DNA from: Gnetum montanum
Taxonomy: Eukaryota; Streptophyta; Gnetopsida; Gnetales; Gnetaceae
Length of the DNA stretch: 64,000 nt
Reading direction: 5' to 3'
Assembly (NCBI GenBank): GCA_015680685.1
Contig: MNCI01018878.1
Location: 40,139-104,138 of the forward strand
Positions 32,463 to 44,458 of the stretch are shown in pieces; the first letter of the stretch is position 1; each line of letters begins with the position of its first letter. The position numbers and the translations under genes are program-made. The notes beneath the pieces were generated by a model. It made no database searches. It had not been told where the DNA came from and saw only the letters and a list, made by a program, of their open reading frames with translations.

Positions 32463-32803
32463 GTTATAAAGCTTCACCAATCATAGATGAGGGAGAGGAA
32501 GAATTCATTTGTACGGCTCTCTCTCCACGTCGAAGAGCTTTAGCAGATGCAACCAACACAGCGGATTTGCCAAAAGTTTCAACAAAGTTTTCATGTGACC
32601 ATGAACATGTGAAATTTTTGTATCCCGAAAAAAATATGCCAGAGGAGATATTGTTTACTAAAATAAAAATGAATTCTTACTGCCACAATAAAATATCAAT
32701 GTCAGCTTCCAATGGAATTAATGTGTACGACTTACCCTATGGACAGGCGAAAACAATTTGTTCCAAAGTACTGTGGCCCTTGCATACCATTGCTTCCCAA
32801 TAA
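32463..32803 (+). CDS. Candidate 3' coding exon of an unrecognised gene
   Basis: An open frame follows GCATTTGACAG (possible splice acceptor) and runs about 113 codons to a stop at 32801. It begins YKASPIIDEGEEEFICTAL. The motif RRALADATN fits the destruction-box consensus R-x-x-L-x-x-x-x-N of proteins degraded in the cell cycle. The rest includes KFSCDHEHVKFLYPEKN and ends WPLHTIASQ. No transposon homology was noticed, it lies in the only long non-LTR stretch, and it has no internal stop. The D-box-like match is short and could be chance. No upstream exon was identified; an in-frame stop lies about 27 bases before the assumed acceptor. An alternative is a random open frame. Confidence 0.3.
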
Positions 32804-33618
32804 CAATTTCTGAGAGTTAAGAAAAACTTAATCATCTCAAGCTTCATGTGAATTCAAAACAAACGCTTTCAAGTTTACTGTCATATTAAGGGGGAAAAGA
32901 ACGAATTTGAAACACAGTATACCACGAGAACATCAAGTTGTTTTCTCCCAGGGTTATCTTCATTTTTTGCATAGAAAAGCTAGGAAACTGAACAAACCCA
33001 CAGTATCTTTCTGACTTAAACTCATAAAGAAAATTTAGTATTTATGCATTTGAACTATAGCGCTATGTTGTGTGAAGTATGAGTATGATTCTGACATGTG
33101 AAGATGTAGAGCATTCAATAAGGATCTTTTAGGTTCAAATAGATTTTAATTTGGAATCCTAGTGTGATTGTTATGCATGTTTGAAATACAAGAGAAATAA
33201 AAGAAAATAAACTTATAAAAAATTTGTTTAAAAATAAAGTAAACGTAAACAAAGTCAAATTGGTTTATACATGTGACGTGAGGCATATCAGGAAAGAGAG
33301 TCATGTGAATGACAGCATAGCATCTGTTGAAGTATGGAACTTCTTCATGTTTCCCAAAGAGGGAAGCCTCACAAGCAATTTCAGTATTGGCCTTCATTTT
33401 CATTGCTTTGCTGCTTCTCAGGCTAGGCATCCCTGGGAAATTATAGCAGCCTAGCCTCTTATAAGATGAGCAGCCAAACAGACGCAGAAATTGACTTGTA
33501 GGAGTGATACCTGTAGCCCTGTACCATGTGTTTTAAATAACGGTCCATATTTAAAACTTTCTGTAGCATTACAGGTTTTTACGATTTTTTTCATTGTTAG
33601 TATTTCCTCTGCACCCTA
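32804..33618. other. Non-LTR stretch, nothing firmly recognised
   Basis: Overlapping open frames on both strands at 33146-33454 have no recognisable motif. No LTR sequence. Confidence 0.4.
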
Positions 33619-33807
33619 TGGAACTGAGGAAATATTGAGAACCCAACTTTAAAAGCTATGGATGTAGTAAAAATGAAAAATGACATGGAGACAAAAGGCA
33701 AAGGCTAGCTGGTGGAACTGAGAAAACATTGAGAATTCTACTTTAAAAGACTATAGAAGCAGTAAAAATGAAAAATGACATGGAGACAAAAGGCAAAGGC
33801 TAACTAG
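33619..33807. repeat. 94-bp tandem duplication
   Basis: 33619-33712 and 33713-33807 are about 90% alike, both containing AAAAATGAAAAATGACATGG followed by AGACAAAAGGCAAAGGCTA. Confidence 0.9.
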
Positions 33808-34862
33808 TGACGGTGTGCTATTAATCAATGACTTAATAACGGAATTGTCATTGTACTAGATCTGAAGAGAGCTTTGTAAATTTAAATCCATGGATAATTT
33901 AGGTTTGCATCAGTATTTTAGAAGATAATAAAGTTTCGTGATTCCAAACTCATTACCTGTAAATTTATCATTGAAAATATGTTATAATAATGTATCTTAA
34001 TAACTAACCTTATCCATAATACATTTATGATTTATATGAGCAATATGTTACAGGTTTTTTTTTTTAAATCACCCATAAGGTAGAAAAATAGAAAAAACAT
34101 ACCGACGAAATTCATTACATAAAAATTTTAATTTTAAAAGCAAGCAATACCGGCATCAATGTGTGTTTGATATCAGACTGTGGGGCGCACGGCAGCAATT
34201 GCAGTCGTAATATTTTCAAATTTTTAATCATTCCCAACCTCGTCAAGTACGCCAACCATGTACAATTCAAACACGTCGATCAGCTTCAGGAATCTTGACG
34301 CAGGACCGTGGAATTTGAGCATTGCATATCCATACAACAAAGTTCCTTGAATGACTAAAATGCTTAAATGCTGGTATGCTAGCAACAATAACGGCCGACA
34401 TTCAAATGAGGATCGTGAATTTGACTGTTCAGTAACATTCTACAACCCAGACAACCCCGACAACGAATTTCAACAATTGATGTCATGAATGATGTAATTG
34501 ACTTTGGAAAGCAGACAACGAATTTCAACATTTTGTTTGCATATATTATCGTGGATCTATATGCTGGTTCGCAGACTGATTGTTCGTATTTGACTGTGTT
34601 TAAAATGACAACAAATTATTCCATTCTATGGTTTGTTCAATTTATGCAATGTCTTATTTGATTACATGCAGAAGCAATGTTCCACACAATGTAGACTTCT
34701 GCTGTCTTTGTGTTTTTAACCCGGTATAGTTTGAAATTGTTTCTGTTTCAAAAGAACCCTTGCATCACGATATGGGAAGATTACTAGCTGTTAATGTTGA
34801 TAATGTGGTCTTCATGTTTTGAATTGTGGCAGGAAATTGCAGTTGTATACCATCCATGAGCA
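33808..34862. other. Non-LTR stretch with a short direct repeat
   Basis: No gene seen. GACAACGAATTTCAACA occurs at 34459-34475 and again at 34514-34530. Confidence 0.5.
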
Positions 34863-35270
34863 TATATATATATATATATGAATTGGCCGAGATGATTTTA
34901 AAGAAGATGATGTTAACCAAGCCTGGTTATTGGATGAGGAAACAAGAAAGATAAAAACATAATCACTCATCCATTCTCTAATTCTCTACCCATTTCCCAA
35001 TTTAGTTATATCTTTTAGGTCAATTTTGTTTTGTCTTTGTTTGTTTAGGGTGTTTTTGAAACGTTATTTATGCAAGATATTTATGTTTCAAAAACACCTT
35101 GAACAAACAAAGATAGAACAAAGTTGACCGAGAGGTTATAATTAAATTGGGAAATGGGCAGAGGATGGATGAGTGATTTTATTTTTATCTTTCTTATTTC
35201 CTCATCTAGTAGTCGGGCTTGGTTAACATCATCTTATTTAAAATCATCCTAGTGAACTCATATATATATA
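34863..35270. mobile_element. Fold-back (MITE-like) element
   Basis: Two arms of about 190 bases are inverse complements. The left arm begins GATGATTTTAAAGAAGATGA and continues TGTTAACCAAGCC; the right arm ends with the inverse of GATGATTTTAAATAAGATGA and TGTTAACCAAGCC. The centre is GAAAC-(about 22 bases)-GTTTC near 35058-35087. TATATATA runs lie at both outer ends, compatible with a TA target. No coding capacity. A transcript would form a very long hairpin. Confidence 0.85.
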
Positions 35271-35335
35271 GATCTAAGCTAGTGAAGTTGTTTCACAGGC
35301 TAGGAGTAGAATTTAATTATTTTTTTCAAAGTTTT

Positions 35336-35340
35336 AAAGT
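35336..35340. repeat. LE8 probable target-site duplication, left (AAAGT)
   Basis: The right flank after the 3' LTR is AAATT (48239-48243): four of five bases match. Confidence 0.6.
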
Positions 35341-36197
35341 TGAAGAGTCGTAGTTGGTTGTGTCGACAAGGCCCTGTTGACTAAGCCTCGTCAATGCATC
35401 ATTTCATGTGTTAACCTTGACCCATCGACGCAAGGTTTGCTTTTGCCTATAAATACGAGCTCATTAGCCACATTTATAACATGTTTTGTCATAGTAGTAG
35501 CAAAGCTCTTGCAGTTTTCCTATTTGAGAGTTAAAAATATTTTTCTCAAGTGCCTCTAGCAAGAGTCATTGAGTGTACGAATCTTTATTTGATCATTGTT
35601 GTACTTGAGTACGATAGTGTGTACGACAATAAAGATGAGCAGCACTCTGGATAGTTTAGATATTTATTTATGCAGTTAATGCTTTTGATTAATTATTTAA
35701 TGTTCTCTAGTAATTAAGCTAATTAAGCATGATAAGCTAAATAGATTAAATACATAAGTACAATTGCTTCAAGCATAACACATATTCGCTTGGTAATTCT
35801 AGCAGCGTTATTACTTGGTATGCCCAATAGCATAACACTTGGTAACCCAGCAATGGATACGTGGGTTCATGACATGTACAGAAAATGGGACTGGATGCTT
35901 ATGTTAGGATTAGTTAGTTAGTTAAATTGAATTAGTCATTAAATTATTTTACCTCTCTTTTCAAGCACCAAAACCATAAAACGCAAAATGATAAAAATTA
36001 TATGCCTCGATTACTCTTAACCATACCATTATGCTTCACAAGTCTAATCAGGAAAGCAACGAACGACTTTAGAACAAGGTTCACTTTCTAGAAGATTAGT
36101 ATATCAAAAACTAAAAAGTCCATGGAATTTGATTAGATCACGCATGAACACTTTGTGATTCGTATGGTTAGGTGTAGGGGCACCTTGCCACTCATCA
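35341..36197 (+). repeat. LE8 5' LTR (857 bp)
   Basis: It starts TGAAGAGTCGTAGTTGG and ends GCCACTCATCA. The U3 opens with GTCGACAAGGCCCTGTTGACTA, a cluster of self-complementary words. TATA box TATAAATA at 35448-35455. The ATCTTTATT/AATAAAGAT inverse pair lies near 35580-35635. The U5 contains repeated ACTTGGTAAYCCAGCA-type words. Confidence 0.93.
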
Positions 36198-36198
36198 T

Positions 36199-36216
36199 TG
36201 GCATCATTGCCAGGGA
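36199..36216 (+). promoter_or_regulatory. LE8 primer-binding site (tRNA-Asp)
   Basis: TGGCATCATTGCCAGGGA, one base after the LTR. Decayed tRNA-Asp complement. Confidence 0.9.
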
Positions 36217-36348
36217 CTTTGTTTTTGAAATGTGCACTATCTAGGATTAGTGAATATTATTTATATCGTTGGATGAACTCAAGGTCAACATCAATCTTAC
36301 ACGACATATAACTACTAAGCACACCAATAATTTTATTTGTTATGCAAA

Positions 36349-38890
36349 ATGTCTTCTTCTTCTCACAGGCATGAAGATGTCAAACCATTGGTCTCACAAG
36401 AGTGCAAAGTGGTATATACTCATCTAGATGGGTATCTACCAGACTTCATCTTCATCCTACATCAAGATGAACAACTACAATGGTGTGATATGGAGGGCAA
36501 CATCGTCTTTCCCCTTGATCAATCTATGCTTGGGATGGTACTTCAAAACATTAAAAAGTTAGGCATCTCATATTTTCATGAGGAATACGTTGTGGATGCT
36601 TATGACACCTAGGACTATCATCCCACTGAAACACAATTCAAGCAAGATCGACACTAGGCGAAGCACCATGAGCTTTCAAAGGGGAAACATTTCACTAATC
36701 CCTTGTTCCTGCTAAACCAAGATGACAATGCAGATCCTCCCCTTGAGAATTTACAATATGAAAATTCTCCACCCTCTATTATTGGTGATGAGGGTGTGAC
36801 CTTGAACCTGCAATCCACCATTCATAAACCAAGTTTAGAAAAAAGTGACAATCAAGGTAGGAACTCAGGTAAACATCATAATGGCAAAGGATCTAAGGAT
36901 GGTGGCCATAATGAACGAAGAGGTGATGGCGGACACCATAGTGGCAGTGGTGGTCCACCTACCTCTTCATCTTCTTCATCTAATTCCAAACATGTCTCTT
37001 CATCTTTTGGTTCTCATATGAGCCACCATCAAAATAATCATGATGAAGGTGATCAAGGAGATAATAGAGACCATCAAGGCCATCAAGAATGTAGAGGTGA
37101 TAGAAACCATCATCAACACAATCTTGATGATGAACCTTTATTGGTGACTTGAAGCATGCTCAACATTACAGAGGTAGTAAAGATCCCAACCAGGCATGTG
37201 AGAGATAGTCATATCAAGTGCCTAGACATGAATAATATCCCATGATTTGAGGTTAGATACAATTCTAATCTAAAACACCATCTACAAGCTTGCCACGATG
37301 CTTGTGCCTTACAGAACATTAAAAATGATTAGCAAAAACTCAAGCTTTTCCCCAGGACACTCATTAAGAAAGCTAAGAGATGGTATTTGTCCTTAGAATT
37401 AGAATCCATTTGCCAATGGAGTACCATGTTAGAGCTATTTAATGACAAATACTAAACATACTCTAGAGTGTCCAATCTGATAAGGCAGATCCAAGGCTAG
37501 AAATAGGGAACACATGAACCCTTGGATGCCATTATGGATAGATATTATTCACTCTTACATTGATGCCCTAGCCATGGTTATTCTTGAAGGAAATAACTCT
37601 TCCATATCATAGATGAGCTTAGAGCTAAAACTAGAAGAACTATTGAGGTTTATGCCCAAGGAAGACTATTTGAATTAAGAGCTTATCAAATATAAAGGTT
37701 TATAGAGTAGGTAACAAAAGAAGAAGGTGAGTTGCAAAAAAGGGGAAGTGTAGAAGAGTATAATAGGGATCCTTCCATCAGGAAACATGAGGTTTGATTT
37801 TGTGATGAGGAGGAGTCATCACTCGGTGAAGTGGTGAACAAGAAAACCTTACCCATTCAAAAATCTATTTTTGATATTTCAGAAAATGTTGATAAATTAT
37901 GGGACTCTTTGGATGAAAAATTCCAAACTTCTATGAAGATTGCTAAAGAATCCAAAGAGCAAAATAGTGATCGTAATCATAGGAGATGAAAAGAAGTTAA
38001 ACATGCCTACTAAAGAGGTAAGGGCAAAGCTGTTGTAGTAGAAAACGTTATGGAGGCTGCCTCTGAAGATGATATTGGTTATGACATTTGTTAGTACGAA
38101 CATCCAAAGGGATTTTGCCCTATGATGTCACACTTACAAGAGTTTGAGGTGTATGCATTGAATCCTTGACTAACACATAGGCAAGCACCTAGATGATTGA
38201 CTTCTCTTCAAGGTAATCCAGGGCAATTCCCACAGCAACAACAAGCTTATTATCCAAGTGGAGCTCCATCACAATCATATGAACAATATCAATAGTGGCA
38301 CCAACCACAATCATGGGGAATGCCATCATTAAAGCAGTAGTATCCTTATAGGTAACTAGATCCATACGGGTACTATGTTCAACAACCCATCTCTCTAAGA
38401 GGTTTTGCAAGCCACACCTCATTTCAGCATCACTATTACCCTCTAGTGTACCATTGAACAATTTCACCATCTACTCGATGGGAGAACCCATATCCATACC
38501 ATCCTTTGCATCCATCTGCACACATCCCTCTGCTCTCTACCCAATTACCTCCTACTCCATCCATGCAGGGAGAATTCCTCCAGAGCCACAAGAACCAAAT
38601 GCTACAAAGGCTATACACTCACAAACAATTTTTTTGCCAAGTGGTTTGAATAATCAATCTAAGAAAAAACCATTTTTCTGACCCAATATTCCTCCTAAAC
38701 CCTCACAAACTAATGTGTCTAGTCACCTTGGATCTCCAACATCCTCATCCTATACATCAAATACCCTCAAGTGCCCTTCAAACCAAATGCTACCTTCAAT
38801 CCACACTATAAGGTTAATTCATGCTATTTTCAATAGGATCAAGGCTAGCAATCTTCCAACTAAAAGATTTAACCTAGGAAGTCCTCTCAT
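36349..38890 (+). pseudogene. gag: LE8 gag (decayed)
   Basis: I chose the start at 36349 (MSSSSHRHEDVKPLVSQE) because LE9 begins the same way; an in-frame ATG four codons upstream exists but is not conserved. The N-terminal domain (36349-36612) reads PDFIFILHQDEQLQWCDMEG. A His/Gly/Ser-rich linker follows (36703-37152). The capsid core with stops is at 37160-37700, including LKLFPRTLIKKA and ELFNDKY. Long helices follow, then the zinc-knuckle relic C*YEHPKGFCPMMSHLQ at 38091-38145 with its second Cys region damaged. The tail is Gln/Pro-rich. Confidence 0.85.
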
Positions 38891-39300
38891 TTACTTGTAG
38901 ATCAATGGACATGAGCCATGCAAGGCTCTTCCTGATTTTACTTTTGATGTCAACCTCATCTCTCATGACATGTACAAGGCCTAGAATCTACCACCTCTTA
39001 AGAAGAGCAACATCCATTTAGAATTGGTAGACCAATCAATCATTATTTCTTTAGGATTAATGAAGGACATTGTGACCAAAGTTAGTGGGTGGTCCTATCT
39101 TGCCAATTTTTTGGTGATCAAGATTGAAAACTATAGAGGTAACTTCCCCATCATTATGGGAAAGACTTGGTTAAGCACGGTCGATGCAGGTATGGGCATA
39201 ATGGACCTCTTCTTGAAAATCTCCAAGGAAAATGGATTTGGAATGTTAGATAAGAAGTGCATTCCATGAATTTCATATAGTGATAATGGGTGCAATTGAA
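38890..39300 (+). pseudogene. LE8 aspartic protease (decayed, active site lost)
   Basis: The active-site strand reads ALPDFTFDVNLIS near 38925, where LE2 has FLDYGSSINLI: the Gly-Ser part of the catalytic loop is gone. The open frame 39024-39269 contains LANFLVIKIENYRGNFPIIM followed by GKTWLSTVDAGMGI, the C-terminal retropepsin signature. It lies between gag and RT. Confidence 0.8.
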
Positions 39301-39539
39301 TTCTAAAAATCTAGTCCATTAAAAGTACATCTATTAAAGCATGTAATCAATGTGCACAAGAAAAAAAATACAAAGGTGCCTATATGTAGTAACCATAAAA
39401 TAGGAGGGCACCTAGTGGCTGATAGCTAACTCAGATAGTAGCACATTATGCATGGAACCAATTGAGAGCCTAACATGTGCTTATGTTGAAAGCATGGATG
39501 AACTTGAGTAAGTTCATCGCTAACTATCCAATAATGAAG

Positions 39540-40530
39540 ATGATGATACTTGGTGGGGAGAGTTAGGAATCCTTGATAACTTCAAGCAGGAGCCCCTAGA
39601 GCTAAAAAATTTACCAACCAGCATGGAGTATGCATTCTTAAACAATGGTAAGTTGGTCATAATCAATGCAAAACTTGCTCTTGAACAAAAAGAAAAGCTA
39701 TTAAACATGATTAACAAATGGAGAATAGCCTTTGCTTGGTCGTATCCTAAGCTAAAAGAAATCAATCTAAGGATATGACAACATCACATTCACATTGAAC
39801 CAACTATGAAGCTAAGAAGGTAGCCATAGAGGCAGTTGAACCTGAAATTGAAGTAGATTATCAAGGAGAAAATAGAACAACTTCTCAAGGCATGGTTCAT
39901 CTATCCCATTGAAGATAGTAAGTGGGTTAGCCCACTCATAATTGTGCCAAAGGAAGATGGCAAGTGGTAGGTCTACATCAACTTCGAGCTATTAAACATG
40001 ACAACATTTAAAGATCACTTTCCATTGCCATTTGTGGATCAAGTGTTGGGCACCATATCTGGGCATTACTATTATAGCTTCTTGTATGGTTATAGTGGTT
40101 ATAACCAAATCCAAATTGCATCAAAAAATCAAGCCAAGACAACATTCATATGTCCCTGGGGGAATTTTGCATATTGTAAGATGCCATTTGATCTGTGTAA
40201 TCGGTAGTGGTATGTAAGTCTTCATGAATGACTTATCCACCTACAAAGCTACATTTGAGCAAGCCTTGGACTACCTTGAGCAAGTATTGAAGAGATGTGT
40301 TGAAACAAATCTGTGGTTTAATTGGCAAAAGAGTCATCTCATGGTCCAAGAAGGCATTATGTTGGGGCATCAAATTTCACAAGAAGGGACTGAGGTTGAC
40401 CTAGAAAAGATAAGGGACATCCAAGGAATTACATTTTAGTCAAAGATGTTAGATCATTCCTTGGACATACTGGCTACTACTAATGATTCATAGAGAATTT
40501 TTTTGAGATCACAAAGGTATTGGTCGAGCT
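39540..40530 (+). pseudogene. pol: LE8 reverse transcriptase (decayed, catalytic Asp changed)
   Basis: The pre-RT linker GELGILDNFKQEPLELKN is at about 39560-39610. The RT fingers and palm follow: AWFIYPIEDSKWVSPLIIVP (39890-39950), then the open frame 39998-40207 with TTFKDHFPLPFVDQVLG and SGYNQIQIA. The catalytic YxDD box reads VFMNDLSTY at about 40218-40245, so the first Asp is Asn; LE2 keeps FMDD. The thumb part is at 40224-40439 (EGIMLGHQISQEGTEVDLEK). A Trp stop lies inside the domain. This copy could not have supported reverse transcription in its present form. Confidence 0.88.
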
Positions 40531-40539
40531 TACGAAGAA

Positions 40540-41010
40540 AGATGCTCCATTTATCTAGATCAAGAAATGTGAACATGCATTCTAACAATTAAAGGAAAAA
40601 CTCATAGAAACTTTAATTCTATGGGTACTAGACTAGTATAGACCATTTCACATAATGATAAATGCATCTAATTATCTTTAGGAGTGCTACTTATGTAGCT
40701 GGACAAGAAGAAACATTCATATCACATCCATTGTGCAAGCCAAAGCATTATGGATGTACAGTTGAATTACACCACAACTAAAAAATAGTTGATGGTTGTG
40801 GTATTTGCTCTCAAAACATTCAGGTACTATGTACTTGGCTACAAGTTGTTTGTGCACATAGACCATAGTGCCTTCTACTTCTTGATGAATAAGCCAATGG
40901 TAAGTCCTTGTGTTATACGGTGGCTCATGATCTTGCAAGAATTCAACCTCATGATGGTAGATTAGAAGGAAACTGAGAATGTGGTCATTGATCACCTCTC
41001 TTGATTATGA
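40540..41010 (+). pseudogene. pol: LE8 RNase H (decayed)
   Basis: The domain is readable only with frame changes: PFHIMINASNYL (the MCDASNYA position) near 40645-40680, then ALKTFRYYVLGYKLFVHIDH near 40815-40865, and a C-terminal VVIDHLS near 40980. It would degrade the RNA strand of the hybrid. Catalytic acidic residues are partly lost (ASN preceded by N rather than D). Confidence 0.78.
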
Positions 41011-41025
41011 TGGAACAACAAAGAG

Positions 41026-42360
41026 ATGGAGAGCCTAATATTTGATCAATTCCCATATGAAATCCTCTTTACTATTGTAATAAATGAACAAATGCCCACA
41101 AAACCAAAATGGCATGATGACATCCTTACTTATCTTCTCACTCAAGAGATGCCACAAGATCTTCACTTTAGAAAGAACAACAATTTCTTCATTAGGCCAA
41201 ATACTTCATAGAAATCAATGGATACCTTTACAAGGTGTGCATCCATGGCCTAGTTTATTAATATGTTCTTGATGCAGATCAATTACACATTCTCTAGGAT
41301 TCTTACAAAGGCCCTTGCGAAGGTCACTATGTAGGGAGGCAAACAACCATAAAAATCTTGATGGTAGGATATTACTAGCCTACAATTTTCAAGGATGTCC
41401 ACTTGTTTGCTCAATTTTGTGAATACTACCAATGAGATGGTGGGATGACTATAGAAATGGAGGGTCCTCAATAGTGGATTTAGCCATTAGAGACCTTTGA
41501 TATTTGGGGCATAGACTTCATGGATCCCATCGCACCTATCTTGAATGGAAAAGCATATATCATAGTAGCAATATACTATTACACTAAAAGGGTAGAGGCA
41601 GTAGCCATCACCGATTGTAGATCATCCACTACTACTTGATTCATGCAAAAAAATATTGAAAATAGGTTTGGTATGCCATGAGCACTAATTTTTGACAATG
41701 GAATCCATTTCATAGGTACCACCTTTTGCTAGTTAATGTAACTCTTGGGGGTTGACTATAAATTAACAACAGCTTACCACCCCCAAGCCAATGGTCAAGA
41801 AGAAGTCACCAACAAAGAGATTACTAAAATCTTAACAAGAATCATAAGAAAATATAGGAAAGATTGGAGCACAAAACTCAATAACACCCTATGGGCTTAC
41901 CACTCAACATGGAAACTTTATATTGGCTACTCTACCTATGAGCTAGTGTACAAGAAACTTCCAATGCTCCCAATCCAATTTGAGCTCTGTACATTTTCAA
42001 CAGCCTATGACTTGGACCTTGACTTGAGTCTAGCACAAAGAGAATAATTGCTCAACTTAAACGTGCTAGATGAAAATTGACTAGTGGTCCTATCTTTGAA
42101 CAAAGTGCATAAGGCATACAATAAAATTCAATATGACCTAAGGATAAGGAAAGTAATATTTCAATTAGGTAATAAGGTTCTCTATTGGAATCCCACACAT
42201 GTACCTCAAAATACAAAGTTCCAAACATTATGGGAGGGACCTTACATAGTCACTAAAATCTTTCCTTCTAGGTCCATGACCATATACAAACTTGAGAGCC
42301 CTAATAAAAGGTAGTTGATTAACATCCAACAAGTAAAGCTTTTCCATAAGCCCAAGCAAG
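41026..42360 (+). pseudogene. pol: LE8 integrase (decayed, D-D-E triad still visible)
   Basis: Zinc-binding region remnants (GHYVGRQTTIKILMVGYY) are at about 41318-41375. The catalytic core has FDIWGIDFMDPI (first Asp near 41513), ALIFDNGIHFIGT (second Asp near 41694), and the open frame 41745-42047 with TTAYHPQANGQEEVTNKEIT, where the catalytic Glu follows NGQ. The C-terminal part 42084-42314 shows LGNKVLYWNPT and LWEGPYIVTKIFPSRSMTIY, the GPY/F module typical of Ty3 integrases. A few stops separate these blocks. It would insert the cDNA with a 5-bp target duplication, as seen for LE4 and LE5. Confidence 0.88.
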
Positions 42361-44458
42361 CTAGTGCAACAAATACCTCAACAGGTGGACAACCACATTC
42401 AAGTTTTTGGATCTTCTCCTTCTAAATTATTCATGCCGGGAGATGGCCATCTGTGCTAATTATCCATATGGATTTTGCAAATTATTTAATTTTACACCTT
42501 TTTTATTTTCAAAATTTTCCTATTTGAACACCTTTATTTATTTTACACAATCTTTAATACTTTTGAATCCTTCTTAAATAGCTTACACTTTCTTGTATAT
42601 TTTACTTTGTTTGAGTGTGATTCTCAATCTTTGCTAATAAAACATGATTTATTGCCAACAGGACAAGGGTTGCCATGGTTGCTACTAATATTGGTTTGTG
42701 TTTAATGTTTGTTTATTGATGTCTGGTTTCTATTTTTGAATTTTTATACCTATGACTAAGTCTTGGTTTCTTTCTCATGGTTATCGTTAGTGAGTTCATG
42801 GCATACACCCATCCACCAAATCGATAGTTTTTCTTGTTTTGGAAGTCTAAGGTCCCTTCCATTAAGTAGACTTCTAATCAACTAGTGACCTTAGTAGTTT
42901 CTGGAATTGGAAAAGATTCAAAGGTTTGAACAGGATGTGACTTCAAGGGGACTCAATACTCTTTGTACTCTTCTACTTACTTGAGTGCTTGGGTGTTTTC
43001 ATCAACTTCTTACCATTCCATATCATCCAATCAAAGGAAGTTAAATGATGTCTTTGCATGGTGTGGTTTCAATTTCAAAAAAAATTGGAAATTCAAAGCA
43101 CACCTTTTAGACAAATAAATGGGCTACAAGCACTAGTTATCAGACTAGAAAGACATTTACTCATGCTTGAAGGTGCCCTCTAACTAAGGTCCTCTCTCAC
43201 TTCCTATCTCTCTTTTCTCCTTTTTTTGGAATGGTGGTTGTTTGGTGGGAACACCCTTGTGTCTCGAGGAGTTGGATCAGTCTTGGAGTGGTGATGTGAA
43301 GTCACTAGAAGTGGTTGGTTTTGGTTTGGACTAAGGATGGATCTTTTTCAGTATTTTTAAACAGAGAATCCATTCCACCTTCTCTGTCATCAATCTTTGC
43401 TGCTCATAACTCACCTCACTACTGGTGTCCATGTTTTTGATCCCTTGATTTGGTTGGATGTACTTGAATTCTTAAGTAGATCCTTCCAGGTGGGTTCATA
43501 AACATTCTTACCATTAGTCACCTTTGAAGTCCACGGGCTCCTCAATTGAAGTTATGTAAGGGTAAACTAGGCATGTGCCTACTATGGGAAGGACCTACCT
43601 GCATATCTTTTGTTTAAAACGTTAAGCCTATTACCCATAACATTGTTGTAATTATATCTTTAATGTACCTCATTGTGCATCTTGCTTTGTGCTCCCATAC
43701 AATCTTATAACATTCATTCTCTACATTATTTTCTCTAATTTCTCAATTTTTTGAGCTCCAATTCATTATTCTACTATTTTTATTCCAATTATGGTTTTTG
43801 GGGCTTCCATTTAAGTCTAATTTCACTCAAAAATTCCTTGTATTTTTGAAGTTCTAGAAAAGTCAAATAAAGTCAACGATGGTCAATAGCTACATCAACT
43901 AGGCCTAGTTGATGTAGCTGAACCCATCGATAGGGCCCCATTGACTAGGCCTCATCAACACATGAGAAAGATACTATGAATACCACCAAACACTTTGCCA
44001 TTTTTACAATTTGCTTAATAACACAAGGGGAGTTTTTGCCATTTTTCAGAGCCCAAAACCTTTCCAAGTCCATAACCTTCCAACTATTTGCTCAAATCAC
44101 TCCATTCTTAAATCCTACAACTACCAGAGGTAAGCTCTCAATCATGGGGGCCACAAATGTTCCATTTTTGATGAAATTTTGTTTGCTATTTCTCTAACTC
44201 TTACAACATTCTAACTAGAAAATTAACTGTCAAACATCAAAGATAGAAGAGTTAAACTTTTCCAACAAGCTCTAGTGATAGTCACAATGAATAATTAGTC
44301 AATAAATAACTAATAAATTAATAATTAATTAATTAACAAAACATTCAATCTACCATCATCCAACCTTAGTCAAAGTATAACTAACTAAAGGAAAAGGTAT
44401 CCAAGAATTTTAATTGATACATTATATCTACTAGTTTGTGGATGTGCTATGACCATAG
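42361..44458 (+). other. LE8 post-pol region with palindrome cluster and internal polypurine motif
   Basis: Post-pol marker GGGAGATGGCCATCTGTGCTAA at 42442-42463. There is no conserved ORF until 44459. GGGAAGGACCTACCTGCATAT (about 43586) is the counterpart of the shared GGGGAGGACCCAC motif. A U3-like cluster of palindromes lies at 43870-43970. The internal polypurine motif CAATCATGGGGGCCAC is at about 44140-44155. Confidence 0.7.
43888..43919. repeat. 32-bp perfect palindrome
   Basis: AGCTACATCAACTAGG-CCTAGTTGATGTAGCT equals its reverse complement over all 32 bases. A decayed version sits at the same place in LE9 (near 52071-52100). Confidence 0.97.

Noticed and set aside
36703-37152. His/Gly/Ser-rich frame as an independent gene
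   Set aside because: It is the in-frame linker of LE8 gag; the same linker, with stops, is in LE7 and LE9.
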